This document shows, in pieces, positions 11,190 through 23,729 of a stretch of DNA of 64,000 nucleotides. This DNA is from Manis javanica (taxonomy: Eukaryota > Chordata > Mammalia > Pholidota > Manidae). Position 1 is the stretch's first letter; the number at the start of each line of letters is the position of its first letter. The position numbers and the translations under genes are program-made. Under the pieces are notes generated by a model. The model did no database searches. It worked only from the letters and a program-made list of their open reading frames with translations, and was not told where the DNA came from. The stretch is taken from positions 167,993,401 through 168,057,400 of the forward strand of contig NC_133158.1 of the NCBI RefSeq assembly GCF_040802235.1, written 5' to 3'.

Positions 11190-14080
11190 TGTTAACTGAG
11201 GCTATCTCTAAACAATGAGATTGAAGTTGATTTTAAAAAATTCTTTGTGCTATCCAAAATATTTTCCCCAAGATTTCGTATTATGATTAGGTATGGCTCT
11301 CTCTTTAAAAGAAACCACTGAAGAGCTTTTTGCACCAGGAGCCCAGAATGCCTAGGGAACAAGCTGCTATTTTAAGAGATTAGTGATTAAGTCACCTGCT
11401 GAGAACAGGTGTCAGCTTAGCAGAGAATGACATGGTGGCTCCCTCCGCTGCCCCCAGGACCAGAGGACCTCCTACTGCCCTCCCACCTTTTCTGCTCTAG
11501 GCGCCTACCTTTGAGAAGGGGAAGCTGGCAGGGTTTTTGACCTTGATCTGTAATCGGCAGGTTTAACTCCTCTATGCCCTTTCTCTGTAACTTGGCATTA
11601 AGGAGGTTTGCAGCTGGGAGGGCAAGGCTAGCCCATTGAGCTTAGCATACACTTCCTGGAGTGCTGGGAGAAGACAGTCCACATAAAAGGGATCTTCTAA
11701 AATCAGTACTCAGATCCCTTTGTGTAAAGGTCTCTTTCATCTTCTCACCATTCTTCATTTTTTGCACCAAGTTAATTAACAATGAGTTTTCAGCAAGCAC
11801 ACCCCTAACAGGTAAGTATTTGGAGCATGGATCGCTTCCGCTCTTTCCTTCCCCTCTGTGTAATAGTTGGTTCTGTGGAGCTTGAAAAGCATTCTCTCAC
11901 TGAGAAGACAAAAGCAGTATTTCGTCAATCATTCACCTGCACACATTGCACTAAATTTCCCAACTGGCAGGCCTACACCTTCCGTGTTCTCCTGGCTCCA
12001 AACGTAGCTTTTAAAAACACTTTTGCTTGTCTTTAGCCTCTTTTTTCCCCACAAGTTTTGGCTTGTTCTGAGATTTTGCCTTCCTGACACTGTTCTCATG
12101 GGTATGACAGGCCTGGGCCAGCCATTGGTTCCCAATCTGTATGGGATTATGTTTACCTCACTGTGTAAAAATGTTACATACATTTTGTTTGTTTCTCAGT
12201 TTCTGCACGATACTGTGTAGAGCTCAAAGCCTAGGTATATTGTTTCTAACCCATTTGCTGGATGCTTCCACTTGAAAATGTCTCTGTGTTCAGATTCCTT
12301 CTGGCTAGAGGGCTATCACTCCATGATACCTGATTTTATTTCTCCCCACTCCTTCCAATTTTGAGTGGAATCCCTCAATTAGGTAGGTGTTTCCTGTCAA
12401 ACAGGTCTTCCCAGATTTAGTGCAAAGCATTCAGTGATCTCTGCCAAAAGAGCTGGTATCAAATCATAATCTGGAAAACTAAAGCCTGCTAGTTAACATC
12501 CAGAGTAGCCAATACTTTCATCACCATTCTTCATTATTCCTAGCAAGTGGCAGCCTTTAAAATGGAGTGTGACATGTTTATGGCCTCTGCTTACCTCTAC
12601 TCTTAGCCTTCCATGTGTTTTCTAGGGACCTTCAAAGCCAATACAGATACGTATGGCATAGTCCTTCTCACATAACTCAGTGGGTGTAAGTTCTGATCAC
12701 GAGGTCTGATAAACACTGGTGGGCACTGGCCACATCCTGCCTGCCTTTGTGCTCCAGCACAACTCACCCCTGCTCACTGTGTCAGCCCACGGGGTTCCCC
12801 CAAAGGGAGCTGGTCACCAACCTCCGTGACTCACCTCTGCCTCATGGGTGGGATGGGCCTTGCCCGCCCCCGCCCCTGCCAGCGCCCACCATGCTCGCTG
12901 ACTTTGATGAGGGTGGAGAGCTCTGGACAAGAGCACAAAGCTGCCTCCTTGGCCCCAGATAGAGCTGTTTCTCCCCCACCACCTTCTCAACTAGATTACT
13001 GTTTTCCTGCCAAGCCTCTCGAAATTGGCTAAAACCCCCTCTTCCTCTCTTAGGTTTTCTTGCTGGCTTCCTGCCTGGCCTGCATCTGCTGTCTAGGCAC
13101 CCTTTCTCCTCTGCACCACTGAGGGACCCCCCAGTCCAGCTTTTCACGCTCCCTCCAAGCAGACAGAACCCACTGTGCTTGCAGCATGGACTGCTCACTT
13201 AGGCAGGATGCTAAACATGGTGTACTCAGCAATAATTCTTTTGGCTTTCAGATGTCTTAGGCCAAGAGTCCCTTGTGGCTCTCCCTATAAAAATGTGCTG
13301 CTCACCAATGGGTCCCCTAGAAAGCCCATTCAGTTCTCCTAAGAAAATGGCTTTTAAATCATCTTAATCAGCACAAATCAGCTCCCTTCAGTGTTAAAAA
13401 TAATTAACTCCAGCAAGTTCTCAACTTTAAATGTTTAAAAAGCAACAAACTCAAAATACAGAGCTTACACATGCAATGGTCATGGTTTTCCATGCACCCC
13501 TTCCCTCCCGTGACCATTTGCTGCGTGTCCTGAAACCAGCCACTAATAAGAGGGGTTTTTTTAATGTTCCCACCCTCACCTAAACTATGTCTTACTTTTC
13601 CCTCAACAACTTCAAGCTACAGAATTATTGATAAAGAAGGAACCTCAGAGACATTCTCATTAGCCCCATTTTTTCTCTGTACAGGTATATATTTTCCCTT
13701 AAAGTCTCAGATGTGATAAATGTGACTTTATTACACTATAACTGAGCTTAGTTCTTAAGTTCTCATTTATGCTTACTCTTGCCAATGCAGAATAACTCAG
13801 TCACTTCCGCATGTTTTTCTCTCATGTCTTTTTGGGTTAATACTCAACCAGTTGAGGATTCTCTTGCTGTACTCCTCCCCACACCCACAATCCAAGTTCA
13901 GGTGGGGTATGAGGTGCAGTTTACACTCCATCCTAGCAACAGGAATGAGGAAATGGAGTGTCCATTGATCCCACAATCCTCTCTCTGAGCTAGCTGCTAC
14001 TGACATAGCCAGCTTCTTGCAAGACCCTTATTGCCAGGCACTGGTGTCCCCTGCTGCTATCAGGGGTCCTTCAAAGCCTC
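11190..14080. other. unassigned intergenic DNA, about 2.9 kb
   Basis: I recognise no gene, RNA or repeat here. The region is mixed-composition, with a C-rich patch at 12,850-12,900 and 12,970-13,000 that gives short overlapping frames in several phases. These frames lack a shared family and are treated as chance. Confidence 0.5.
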
Positions 14081-14084
14081 CAGT

Positions 14085-14210
14085 TGCCAAATTCAGTGGG
14101 CTTCATTCTCTTTACCTAAAAATGCCAGATTTGGCAAATAAAAATATAGGATGCATGGTTAAATTTGAATTTCAGGTAAACAACAAACAATTTTTTGGAA
14201 TAACCAACCA
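14085..14210 (+). repeat. possible old interspersed repeat
   Basis: The words 'ttggcaaataaaaatatagg', 'atgcatggttaaatttg' and 'aatttcaggtaaacaacaaac' resemble a common mammalian repeat with 'aatacaggatgcccagtta' and 'aaatttgaatttcagataaac'. I recall the family but not its name. Confidence 0.5.
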
Positions 14211-14469
14211 CCAGCCCTCATGGAAGAAGACATAGAGGTACCAAGACACCCAAGCCTCCCCCTCGGAGACAGGCTGTGACACTGCTAATCTGTCCTGCTA
14301 TGTGGGTGGAAGAGAAAGCCACCCCCATGTGTATGACATTCAAACACACAGTGAGCTCCTCCTCTAGAAAGCAAAGAGGCCAGTCAAGACTCTATACCAT
14401 GGAATCCAGCCCAGTTAAAAGTCCCATTTCATGTTTTAATAGGTCCAGAGTTTCAGCCTGGGATGACCA

Positions 14470-14600
14470 AAAAGTGATGGGGATGAGCAGTGGTGATGGT
14501 TTTGCACAACGATGCAAATACACTTAATGTCACTGAACTGTACACTTAATACAGTTAGGATGGTAAATTTTTATGTTGTTTTTTTTTTAATGCAGCTTTT
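14470..14600 (+). mobile_element. L1 3'UTR tail fragment
   Basis: The segment contains 'gatggttttgcacaacgatg', 'acttaatgtcactgaac', 'tgtacacttaatacagtt' and 'atggtaaatttttatg', a well-known 3' end of older L1 families, followed by a T/A-rich run at 14,578-14,616. Confidence 0.7.
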
Positions 14601-14616
14601 TTTTTTAAGACTTTCT

Positions 14617-16080
14617 TCTTTAGGCAGTGAAATGAAAAAGACCACCTTCCCAAATTATGGTTTAAAAATTAGGGATGCATTTACCTCTTCTGCCCTCCAG
14701 CAATGGCCTCCTCTGCTTTGGCTTCTACCTCTGGGAGAAGTAAGATGCCTGCAGCAAGTCTGGCCTCAATATAGTGCCTACAAGTGCTACAGGAACTGAG
14801 AGTCAGGGGCTGCCAAGAGCTCCCCTAGAAACTGAAGAATTCCTTCCCCAGAAGCCGCCGAAAACCTCTCCTCAGACCTCATTGGCTCAAATTGGGTTAT
14901 ATGCCCATTCATCACCCAATCCCGGTAAAAGGGGGTGAGAGTCTCATGGAGCAATCAGGCCCAGCTTTGAAACTTGAGAGCGGACCAGCTTCCTTTGAGC
15001 AGGAGGCTGGGGGGTGATAGAGGACAGGAAGGTGCCTAATAGAGTGGGCACGTTGTTAAGAGAGAACAGGGAACTGGGTGGACAACCCAGCATCAGGTAC
15101 GCAGGGGCTGGGTGGAACAGAACTGCACTGTCCGGTGCATACCTGACTGTTCCCTAGGTCCTCAGGATGGGAGAGGCTCCGAGGCAGAAGCCAAGTACTC
15201 CATAATGTGACACCTCCCAAGACCCTTCCACACACACACCCCACGTCCCATCCCACCGCCCCCGCCTCGCACACAAATAGAAGCCTTGAGTAAACACTAT
15301 TGGAGCAACTGATGTAAGAGCTTCATGGCTGAATCCTTAGGTGCTCCAGGCCCTGCTCATTGCACCCCTCTCCTACACAGCCACCATGAAGCCTGTTTTG
15401 CTCAGGGATCCCTGGTGGTCCCTGATGATACTTCCTGCAGAAGAGATGCCTTCTTTGCCCTCAAACCTGTTAGGCCAATGCAGCTAGTAAAGGAACCCTT
15501 TTAACACTAATAATGTAAACATGTAATTGGATGGATTCACCAGTCACTAAACATTTGGAATGAGGCATGAGACAAAACTGTATGGACTTGGGAGAGACTT
15601 GAATGTAGAAAACCAAAATGTGATGACCCACTAAGAAGCAGTAGAATAAACTGGAAAATCAAAGTAGAATTTAACATATAAACTTCTTTCAGTCTGGGGG
15701 CCCATAGGAGAGAAGTTCTTTAAGTTTTGAAAACCTTAAAAAACTGTACAAGTGCATCTAACCCAACAGAGATGCTTTCTAAAATAAGAAGTGAAAACAA
15801 CGTGGCTTCCCTAGGGGAAAGATGGAACCTTTCTAATAATATTGGAGTTTAGGTTCACAGGTGCAGAAATGGAAGCAGGTCTGGAAAGAGTAGTTAAAAC
15901 TGACATGCTGTGCAACAAACAAAACAGATGTGAGGTAGCATTTCCCTGAGGATTTTGTGCCCTACCTCCTCCAGTAAATATGCCACACATCATTTGAACA
16001 CTTTTTTGGTGTTAAAAATCCCCTGATTTTTAGACAGTATATCTATGATATAGTGACATGCATTATTCAGTAAAGTGTGT
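14617..16080. other. unassigned intergenic DNA
   Basis: No gene recognised. A short CA run is at 15,231-15,241. Small frames on both strands look like chance. A hint of a 14-16 bp AT-rich element at 16,040-16,160 leads into the next repeat. Confidence 0.45.
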
Positions 16081-16081
16081 T

Positions 16082-16165
16082 AATCATTTATTCAACATTT
16101 ACTAAGTACCTACTGTGTACCAGGAACTGCCTTGTGTGTCTCATTTATAAATTTGGTATTATATA
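16082..16165 (-). repeat. short L2/MIR-type 3' end
   Basis: 'tatTCAACATTTACTAAGTACC' style text followed by 'tactgtgtaccaggaactg' matches the antisense end shared by MIR and L2 (feeding into 'gtgccaggcactg'). It is a short fossil. Confidence 0.55.
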
Positions 16166-16559
16166 TATTTAAGAACCATCTGAAGCAAGAATATGTGTTT
16201 TCCACACACTCTTTAAATATCTTCATACCAATGCATTGGGATTAGTTTTATCTGTTTCTTTAATTGTTCACTGAAAATTTGGACATCAAATTATTTCTCA
16301 TTAGTTTCAAGGTTTGTAGCAATGTTAGAGCTTTTACAGACACCAAAGAAATAGCTCAGTGAGTTTGTAAAATAATAAGCAAGTACACTAAACTAGAAAA
16401 AGAATATTGTCATTTTTGAGTGTTCTTTTTCATTATTAGATTACTTGTTAAATTATTCAGAGGAGGGTAAATATAAATTCTCATATCAGTCATTTTTACT
16501 TATTAAAAAATTTCAGTTCTATTGACCAGTTTGATAAGGTGGTGTTTTATCATCATGTT

Positions 16560-17545
16560 ACTTGTATTAAGAATTTCTTGGTGGACCTGAATAGACATTT
16601 CTCCAAAGATGATACATGAAAGGCCAACAGATACATGAAAAGATGTTCAACACTGCTAGTCGTTAAGAAATGCAAATCAAAACCACAAGGAGATATCACC
16701 TCACACCTGTTAGAATGGCCATCATCAAAAAGACAAGAGATAACAAAAGCTGGCATGGATTTAGAGAAAAGGGACCCTTGTACTCTCTTAGTAGAGTTGT
16801 GAATTGATATAGCCACTGTGGAAAACATTATGGAATATCCTCAAAAATTACAAATAGAAATACCATATGATTTGGCAATTCCACTATGGAGATATATCCA
16901 AAGGAAACAAAACCACTACCTCAAAAAGATATCTGTACCCCCATGTTCAGAGCAACATTATTTACAACAGTCAAGATATAGACACAACATAAGTGTTCAT
17001 CAATGGATGAATGGGTAAACATGTGGTATATATACAGTGGAATATTATTCAGCCATTTAAAAAAACAAAATCCTACCATTTGCAACAACCTGGATGGGCC
17101 TTGAAGGCATTATGCTGAGTGAAAAAAGTCAAAGAAAGACAAAATACTGATGATCTCAATTATATATAGAATCCTAAAAAAAAAAAAGCAATCAAACACA
17201 TAGAAAAAGAGATCAGACTTATGGTGGAGGGGCAGGGGAAATGGAGCAAGGTGGTCAAGAGATACAAATTTTATATGATAAATCAGTACTAGTGGTATAA
17301 AGTTCAGCATGACTATAGCTGCCACTGCTAAGAGAATAAATCCTAAGGGTTCCCATTGCAAGGAGAAAATTTTTTCCCTTTTCTTTTATCCTTTTTTGTT
17401 TGTTTGTTTTTATTGTATCTTTTTGACATTATGGATGTTAATTACCCTACTGTGGTAGTCATTTCACAATATATGTAAATCAAACCACCATGCTGTATGC
17501 CTTAAACTTACAGTGATGGATGTCAATTTTCAAAGAAACTTATTC
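16560..17545 (+). mobile_element. L1 fragment, ORF2 end plus 3'UTR
   Basis: Sense L1: 'gaatagacatttctccaaag', 'aaatgcaaatcaaaaccac', 'gatatcacctcacacctg', 'gttagaatggccatcatc', then 'ggcaattccactatgg' and 'atggatgaatgggtaaac'. The 3'UTR ends with 'cacaatatatgtaaatcaaaccaccatgc'-type text near 17,510. ORF2 is broken. The 91-codon minus-strand frame at 16,553-16,828 is antisense L1. A T-rich interval at 17,380-17,420 ('ttttttgtttgtttgtttt') is a small simple repeat inside the 3'UTR. Confidence 0.92.
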
Positions 17546-18597
17546 CTTTGCAAACAATGTAAGCCAATTTCCATGTGCTATCTGATCTGTACTTAGAAAT
17601 TTGCCACGTTTTACTGTGCTTTGTAGCCTTGAATAAACTGAATTTTTCATTTCAAACTTAATCAATTTGAATTATTTACCTTATAATTGTGTTGAGAAAG
17701 AAAGTGATTGAAACTAATATTTTGAAAAACTGGCTGTAAATTGAACAACACTAGTTTCAAACAAAACTATTCCATTGTGGATTTTATTATTCAGCCATAT
17801 GAATAGTACTGATAGAAAATATCCCTGGTAGGCATAATTGTTTTTACCTTTATTGATACACAATGGCCTCTCCTGTTTAAAAATAATACACCTCTAAAAA
17901 ATACTCTTCTCTGGAAGGCTGTAGGTGCAATTGTGCAATCCTTATGCAATGTCAGGGCAGGAAAAACAGTGTGAGGTATTTAACGCATGGAATTTGGATG
18001 GATACTTGCAACCAGAATAAAGTTGTGCTTGTTGTGTTCTTGCTGGCCAAAACAAGTTTCACAGCTACATTTACATCTTCATATGTAGCTCTGGCACTAT
18101 ACTATACCACTGGCATCTGGGAATTCAATCTAGCAAGGATCAGAATACTGGAAGTAAGAGCCCTAACCTCAGTATCCTTGGAGGAGAGAAAACTCCTATC
18201 TGATAGAGGTTGAGGTTGTATTACTTAAGGATTCAGTTTTATCCTCGTTTTGGCATATGGTTAGTAGGGGATGAAAAGAGATCTGCTTGATATAACAAAG
18301 ATCTGCTGGATACAAAATGTCTGTGCACTTTCTTCCATACACTGCCACGGTTATGTGTGATCAAGAATTCAGTCCAGGTCACAGGCAACATGAATTTGGA
18401 GTCTGTCCTGTCCTTCTTACTTGCCCATTCCCAATGATCCTAGACCCAATTTGAACTATGAATGTAAATAACAGTCATTTCCATCTTTCCCCTTTAATTT
18501 ATATCTCTCCTATGCTGCATCTCTCTCAAATTGCCCTCTTCTGCTCCACTCCTCTGATTATTCCTAACTCAGTCAGAAAGTTAACCTTTTTTTGGTT
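17546..18597. other. unassigned intergenic DNA
   Basis: AT-rich DNA without a recognised repeat or gene. The 89-codon frame at 17,944-18,213 has no family that I know and no splice context; I do not call it a gene. Confidence 0.45.
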
Positions 18598-18707
18598 AAG
18601 ATTGTATTGGTAAACATAATGTTCTTCATGTAATTGTAGATTAATAATACCAAAATTAAAATAAAAAGTTAAAATTAAAATTAAAATTAAAAAAAAGATT
18701 GTATTGG
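18598..18707 (+). mobile_element. very short retro-insertion with 13-bp target-site duplication
   Basis: The 13-mer 'aagattgtattgg' occurs at 18,598-18,610 and exactly again at 18,695-18,707. Between them is about 84 bp that ends in an A-rich tail made of repeated AAAATT units (18,650-18,694). Exact direct repeats plus an A-rich 3' end are the mark of L1-driven insertion. The 45-bp body before the tail (18,611-18,655) is too short to name; it may be an extreme 5'-truncation of an L1 3'UTR. It sits immediately upstream of a MIR. Confidence 0.8.
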
Positions 18708-18711
18708 CAGT

Positions 18712-18890
18712 GGGGTGTGGTGTAAAGAGACAGATTTTGGTTTTTTAACATCAGAAACATCTGGATTTGGATTTCATTCCATCCTACTTGATTTAGAGCA
18801 AGTCACCTAACTTCTTAAGTTTCATCATTGACAAAATACAGACAATAACAACATCATATGGGGATAATAGTATCACCAGCCTGTGGTATA
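18712..18890 (+). repeat. MIR SINE
   Basis: The order fits MIR: 'gtggtgtaaagagacag', 'catctggatttgga', 'gcaagtcacctaacttctta', 'gtttcatcattgac' and 'ggggataatagtatcacc'. It is an ancient tRNA-derived SINE, sense strand, with the 3' end eroded. Confidence 0.8.
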
Positions 18891-19845
18891 AAGGAGACCC
18901 TCCTCCAATACTCCAGTAACACTGGCTGTCAACCCTATCCCCTGATATCATGCTCCTTTGTTGCCGATTAAATAAGGAGACTTTTCCCAGTTTATTCTTT
19001 GTCTCATAAATTTGCTTATGGTCATTTTTGATACATAGGGTTTTTTTAATGTAAGAAAATGAAGCCAGAAAGAGATGAATGGTTAATGGATTTCAGAATT
19101 AGGAAGTCTTTTCAAAGTGTTGGAAGAAACGAAAAGGAAATTGCTTTTCTATAATCCCTGCCCTAATCAAGCTAATATTCTAGCTATTCTCATTTATGCA
19201 TTCTTCCAGATAAACTTTAGAATAATTTTGCTGTCATCCCCCCTAATAATCTCATTCATACTTTGACCAGGATCATGTTATACATAAATAGTGCAGTGAT
19301 CCAAACTGAAGCTAGACCTTTATCAGGAAAGCAAAGGTATTTCCAGAAACCATTAACATACTTTTGCTTACATAGCAGAACCCAGAACTGTCACACAGAT
19401 TACTACCTTACCCTGAAAAGGAGGCTATGGAATGATATTTAGCCTCCAGCCTGTAAACTGGAAGTGGGAGAAGGGAGATGTGAATGGATGGTGAGTGAAC
19501 TCATCTGCGGGGTCTGCCACAAAGTCACCATGAAGATGGGGTCAGAGGCAGGAGCTGCGGGAGCTGTGAGCACCTGCACAAGATTGGTCACAAGGAGTGT
19601 TGCTGTGGGACCCAGACATCAGGGGACTCACTGCAGAGAAAGCCATTCTGCCCCTCTTTGCTGCAGGCAGCCAAGCAGCTTTGACACTGAGGATGGGAAC
19701 AACCACTAGTGATCTGCTTTGCAGATCAAAGAAAGTCTGGAGCAGCCAGCAGAAGACCTCTCACAGTGGTCTTGTTAGACGTCTCTCTCAAATATCTGTG
19801 AGTGTTGCATCTTTGGTCCAATGCTATTAGTTGCCCACTGTCTTG
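18891..19845. other. unassigned DNA next to an LTR
   Basis: No gene recognised. Because the LTR at 19,850-20,240 is on the minus strand, DNA immediately left of it would be its internal side; the text past the LTR end is shared with the second LTR for about 12 bases only ('ttggcaagacag' against 'ttggaaagacag'), so any internal ERV sequence here is short or lost. Frames at 19,464-19,830 are not recognised. Confidence 0.4.
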
Positions 19846-19849
19846 CCAA

Positions 19850-20240
19850 TGAGTTTCAGCACCAGGCAAGTTCACTCTTGATTCGGTGAGACCGAAAAAA
19901 TGACAATAGAATATTCTTGGGGTGAAACCCCAGCTTTATTCTCATGGGGGCAGGTCAACACTAGAATCCCGTCCACCTCAGAGCAAATCTGCATGTAGCA
20001 AGCCGCTCTCTCCTTTGGGCCTCTCTACCCCTGCAGCCATCTCAGTCTCTGTCCTCGGCACTGCTACCACTCCAGCCTCTGCTCTCCTACAGCCACACAG
20101 CCCTGCAGGAGTGCAGCAGCCCAGAGCCCCAGGTGGGGCTCTTTATATAGAGTCAATAATAACGTATTGCCCACATGTGGGCAGTGAGCAAGCCGACCAG
20201 GGTGAGAATCCTGGCCATAGGAACTTTCATTTTCTCTACA
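19850..20240 (-). mobile_element. endogenous retrovirus LTR, minus orientation
   Basis: The reverse complement of this block is homologous over its full length to 30,814-31,222. On the minus strand it starts 'tgtagagaaaatg' and ends in CA, has a TATA box (complement of 20,142-20,147) and a poly(A) signal (complement of 19,935-19,940, AATAAA) in the right order for U3-R-U5. It is about 391 bp. I found no matching target-site duplication. It is not intact provirus; no ERV coding region is evident next to it. The exact LTR family is not known to me. Confidence 0.8.
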
Positions 20241-20255
20241 CCCACCCAGCAGCCA

Positions 20256-22845
20256 TGTCCCTTTCTACATAGCTAACCACAGTGTTCTGGCAGCCATGTT
20301 CCCAGAACCGATGGATGAATCATGTTACCAAAGTCTATAATGGCAGTTGCAGACCCCTTGACTAGATTAGTGCAGAGGTGGGCACCATGAACTACCTTTG
20401 GACAGTGAAGTATAAGGAGAAGTCTGCTGAGAGTGGTCCAAGATGATAAAGACAGTCTTGTGAGAAGAAAGCCACTACCTCTTCTCCATGCCTTGAACAT
20501 GATTATGTGTGGATATCATTCTGAGAGCTTCCAACTTGCATGCACAAGGTAACAGCCTAAGGACAAAAGCAATTTTCTCAGGTAGGCAAGAGTGGAAACA
20601 TAGAAAGAGCATAGGTCCTTGATGATTGTATTGAGTACTCCAGTGTATCCCACCTGAAAGTACCTAGGACTGATGATGGGAGACACTTGAATATCTTTAT
20701 TATTTAAACTGCTGTTGGTGGAATTGTTTCCTTACTTGCAGCTGAAAGCATGTCTCACCCACACCTTCCTGAAAATGAAGAGCAGAGCATTATGAGTTGG
20801 CTTATTCTTGAGTGAAGACCTGGGGGGCAGAAGATGTCAATAGAAGCTAATGAGCTAGCAAACTGGGTTTTAATATGAGTATGAACTCTTCCTGATACCT
20901 ACAAGCAGTGAGCCTAGGGACAAGTAAAAAGTAATCTGAGAAGAAATGACATTTTTACACAATACATCTTCCCTTTAAGGAAGACAATCTATTTCTCAAT
21001 TATTTAAATCTCTTCTATCCCTAAGTTCCACATTTTTTGTTGTGTTTCTCACCTATTTCTTGTTCTGTTTGGGGCTGTTGTCTCTCTCAAGATGTTGGGG
21101 TCACCAGAGGCTCTGTCTTCTGCCCTCTTTTTACCCCTACATTCCCTGAATGACACGGCCTCTACTGCCCCTCCTCCAACTCCAACTTCAAGCTGCTCTT
21201 TCTCCATTCTGGACAAATACACTTTATCTCCCAGATACACAGACTTTTGCCTAGACTGTTTTTTGGAGGTCATCCAACCCTGATTGACAGGAAAAGGTAA
21301 CATTTGGAATCCAGTGAGCTTGAGGTTAAAACGAGTCATGTCAGCAATTGCTGAACAACAGTACATCAGATTAGGTCAAGAATTTGTGAAATGTTTGTGC
21401 CAAGTGAAATGTCAAAGCGCAAAGTGTGTGAAAGAAAAAAGTCTCTGTGCCAGTCAAAATGTCATTCTGTCTTGCAGCAAGTAATTTATTCCTTTCTGTC
21501 TTTATAGTTGTACTTGTTTCACACATATTAATGTTGCCTCTAAGAAATTGAAATTAATAGTGGCATTATCAGTGGTTAAGGGTAAAAACTAAAAAGCTAA
21601 TTTAGAACCACTCAATCAATTTGGGATCATTTTGAAAATAGAATTTTTAGCCCAACCTTAACAATAAGCCCTTACCTGACTGTCCATAGCATTTATACTA
21701 CAATCACTATTTGTTCTGTTAATTTTTGTGATATGTAAAAAGAAGGCACAGAAGATAATAGAGAATAAACATTTTTTAAATGCTATATCTGAGGAATTGC
21801 AAACCAGGAAGAAATGCTATAGATATGGTGACCAGGTTCAAGTAGCCCTGAACAAACGGAATGCCAGTGGCTTGTTGAGGTGATTATGAAGCAAAACTCC
21901 ATAACGTTTGTCACCATTTTCCCACTGGTTTTAATTTCCAATTTGGCAGAGCTTCTCAGAACATGGCTCCTCTCCACGCCATTTGCTTTCTCTGAGAGCA
22001 GCTTTCTGTTGCACAGTCATGGCCAAACAGTGGGGAACTGGTCCTGCTCTTGATGCTACAGCTGCCTGGTTAATAAACCAAAATGCTTCCCTGTAGCCAT
22101 CAGGCCAAAACTAGGGTGAGGCAATCAAGGTGCCCAGATCACAGTACTTGAGGACAGCCTCACGCTCAGGCACCCATCTGCACCTACATGGCCTCGAGCC
22201 CAGTGCTTCCTTAAACGCTGTGCCTAGGCACCCCGTCTGCCTCACCCAGTCCTGGCCCTGGGAGGCGTTATTGCTGTCATTGGAACTGAAGAAGAAGACT
22301 TGGACATAAAGAAGACCTCTATAAGTCTTCTGAATATGATAACTGGATTCCTACCCAATTATATTAATTCCACATATTAGAAATGTAACAATACAAATTT
22401 GACAAGTAATAAGAAGCATGTATTGCCAAGCTGAGAGAAACTTCTTAAAAAAATGGCTCAGACTGGGCCCCAAGGTGTGAAAGGACCTAGTGGGATCACC
22501 ATATTCCAGAGTTTGGGCCTCAGGTTTTCAGATTTAGAATTCAACTCTATCAGCACAAAGAGAGACGGTCAGATTGTGGAAAATTGGCAAGAGTATTACA
22601 AATCATCCAGAATCCTAATTCCCTAAATTAGAGTTGTAGATATTTTCCAGTGACAATATCCTATGTTTGATGTTCAGGACACCTCTCCCTAGAGTCAGGG
22701 GATGTGGAACAAAGTATTAGTCACCAGACAGCTGAAAATGAACATGGAGAGAGAGCAAATGGGGTGGGGCGGCAGCGAGGGTATCAGAGACAGAGATATT
22801 TCATCCAGGCCAGGGAAAAGTCCTGCCTCACCCCCAGAATACTCT
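20256..22845. other. unassigned intergenic DNA, about 2.6 kb
   Basis: I see no gene or firm repeat. Short CT-rich text at 21,060-21,200 yields overlapping frames on both strands (105 and 63 codons), which I attribute to composition. No splice-bounded exon was found. Confidence 0.45.
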
Positions 22846-22849
22846 GTGT

Positions 22850-22905
22850 ATCTATTCACTCAACAAATAAAAATTATGCACCTACCATGTGCTCAGCACA
22901 CCCTG
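22850..22905 (-). repeat. short L2/MIR-type 3' end
   Basis: 'attcactcaacaaataaaaa' then 'cacctaccatgtgctcagca' follow the antisense L2/MIR end ('attcaacaaatatttactga', 'gcctactatgtgccaggcac'). It is only about 55 bp. Confidence 0.5.
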
Positions 22906-22934
22906 TCACTCTACATTCAAAGTTGATTCTAAGG

Positions 22935-23635
22935 CAAGCCCTTCCTGCCCCCTCCACAATAACCATCTAATTCAAGCACCATCTTCCTGCACCTGGATTA
23001 ATGGACTAGGCCCCCTAACTGGTCCCCATTTCTCCTCTTTCCCCACTGCACTCCACTCTTCACCCAGATGTCAGGCTGATCCCTTTAAAATGTAAGTCAG
23101 CTTATAATGTACCTCTGCTCAAAATCCTCCGCTGGCTTCCTACCTGTTAGAACACAATCCCAAATCCCCTTCTGGGGCTGCAAGGCCTATGTGATCTCAC
23201 CCCAGTTCTTCCTGATCTCATTACCCACCACTGGTCACCTTACTCACTCCACTGCAGCTACAGATGCTTTCACCTGCTCCTGGTACATCCCAAGAATGCC
23301 TTTACTCAGGACCTCTGCACATACCTCTCCTGTTTGAATAATTTAGTCCCAGATATCTGCATGGCTCATTATGCTCAATACTTAAATGTCTATGCTTTAA
23401 CTGTCATCTTATTGCAGCATCTGAAACAGCATCCTTCCATGAACTTTTTGTCCCTTTCCCCTGAAGTGTCTGTCCTTAACTCTCTTGACAAGTTTTCTGT
23501 GTCCCTGAGTAAAAAGGTAAGCTCCATGAATATTACCTGTTTTGGTTCATTGCTATACCCTCAACACCTAGAACATTTCCTGGAATATGGTAAGTTCTTC
23601 AAAAGTATTTGCGGACTTAAGAATGAATACATCAA
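22935..23635 (+). repeat. L2 LINE, ORF2 end plus 3'UTR, sense
   Basis: Sense L2: 'cacctggattaatggact' (for 'cgcctggattactgcaatag'), 'ccaactggtccccatttct', 'gcaggctgatccctttaaaa', 'atgtacctctgctcaaaatc', 'ctccgctggcttcctacc', 'caaggcctatgtgatctc', then 'actcaggacctctgcaca' and 'taagctccatgaatatt'. It ends near 23,635 with 'tatggtaagttcttcaaaagtatttg'. The run of small plus-strand frames from 22,889 to 23,648 is broken L2 protein, not separate genes. Confidence 0.85.
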
Positions 23636-23729
23636 GATTATGCAATAATTTTGGTCACTATAGGGGAGTATTGTTTGGTGACTTGGGACTTTTCTCCGGT
23701 CTGGATAAAAAAGTCTTTCAGAACTCTTA

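Noticed and set aside
16553-16828. 91-codon minus-strand frame with membrane-like text
   Set aside because: Antisense of L1 ORF2; the hydrophobic look comes from reading A-rich L1 on the opposite strand.
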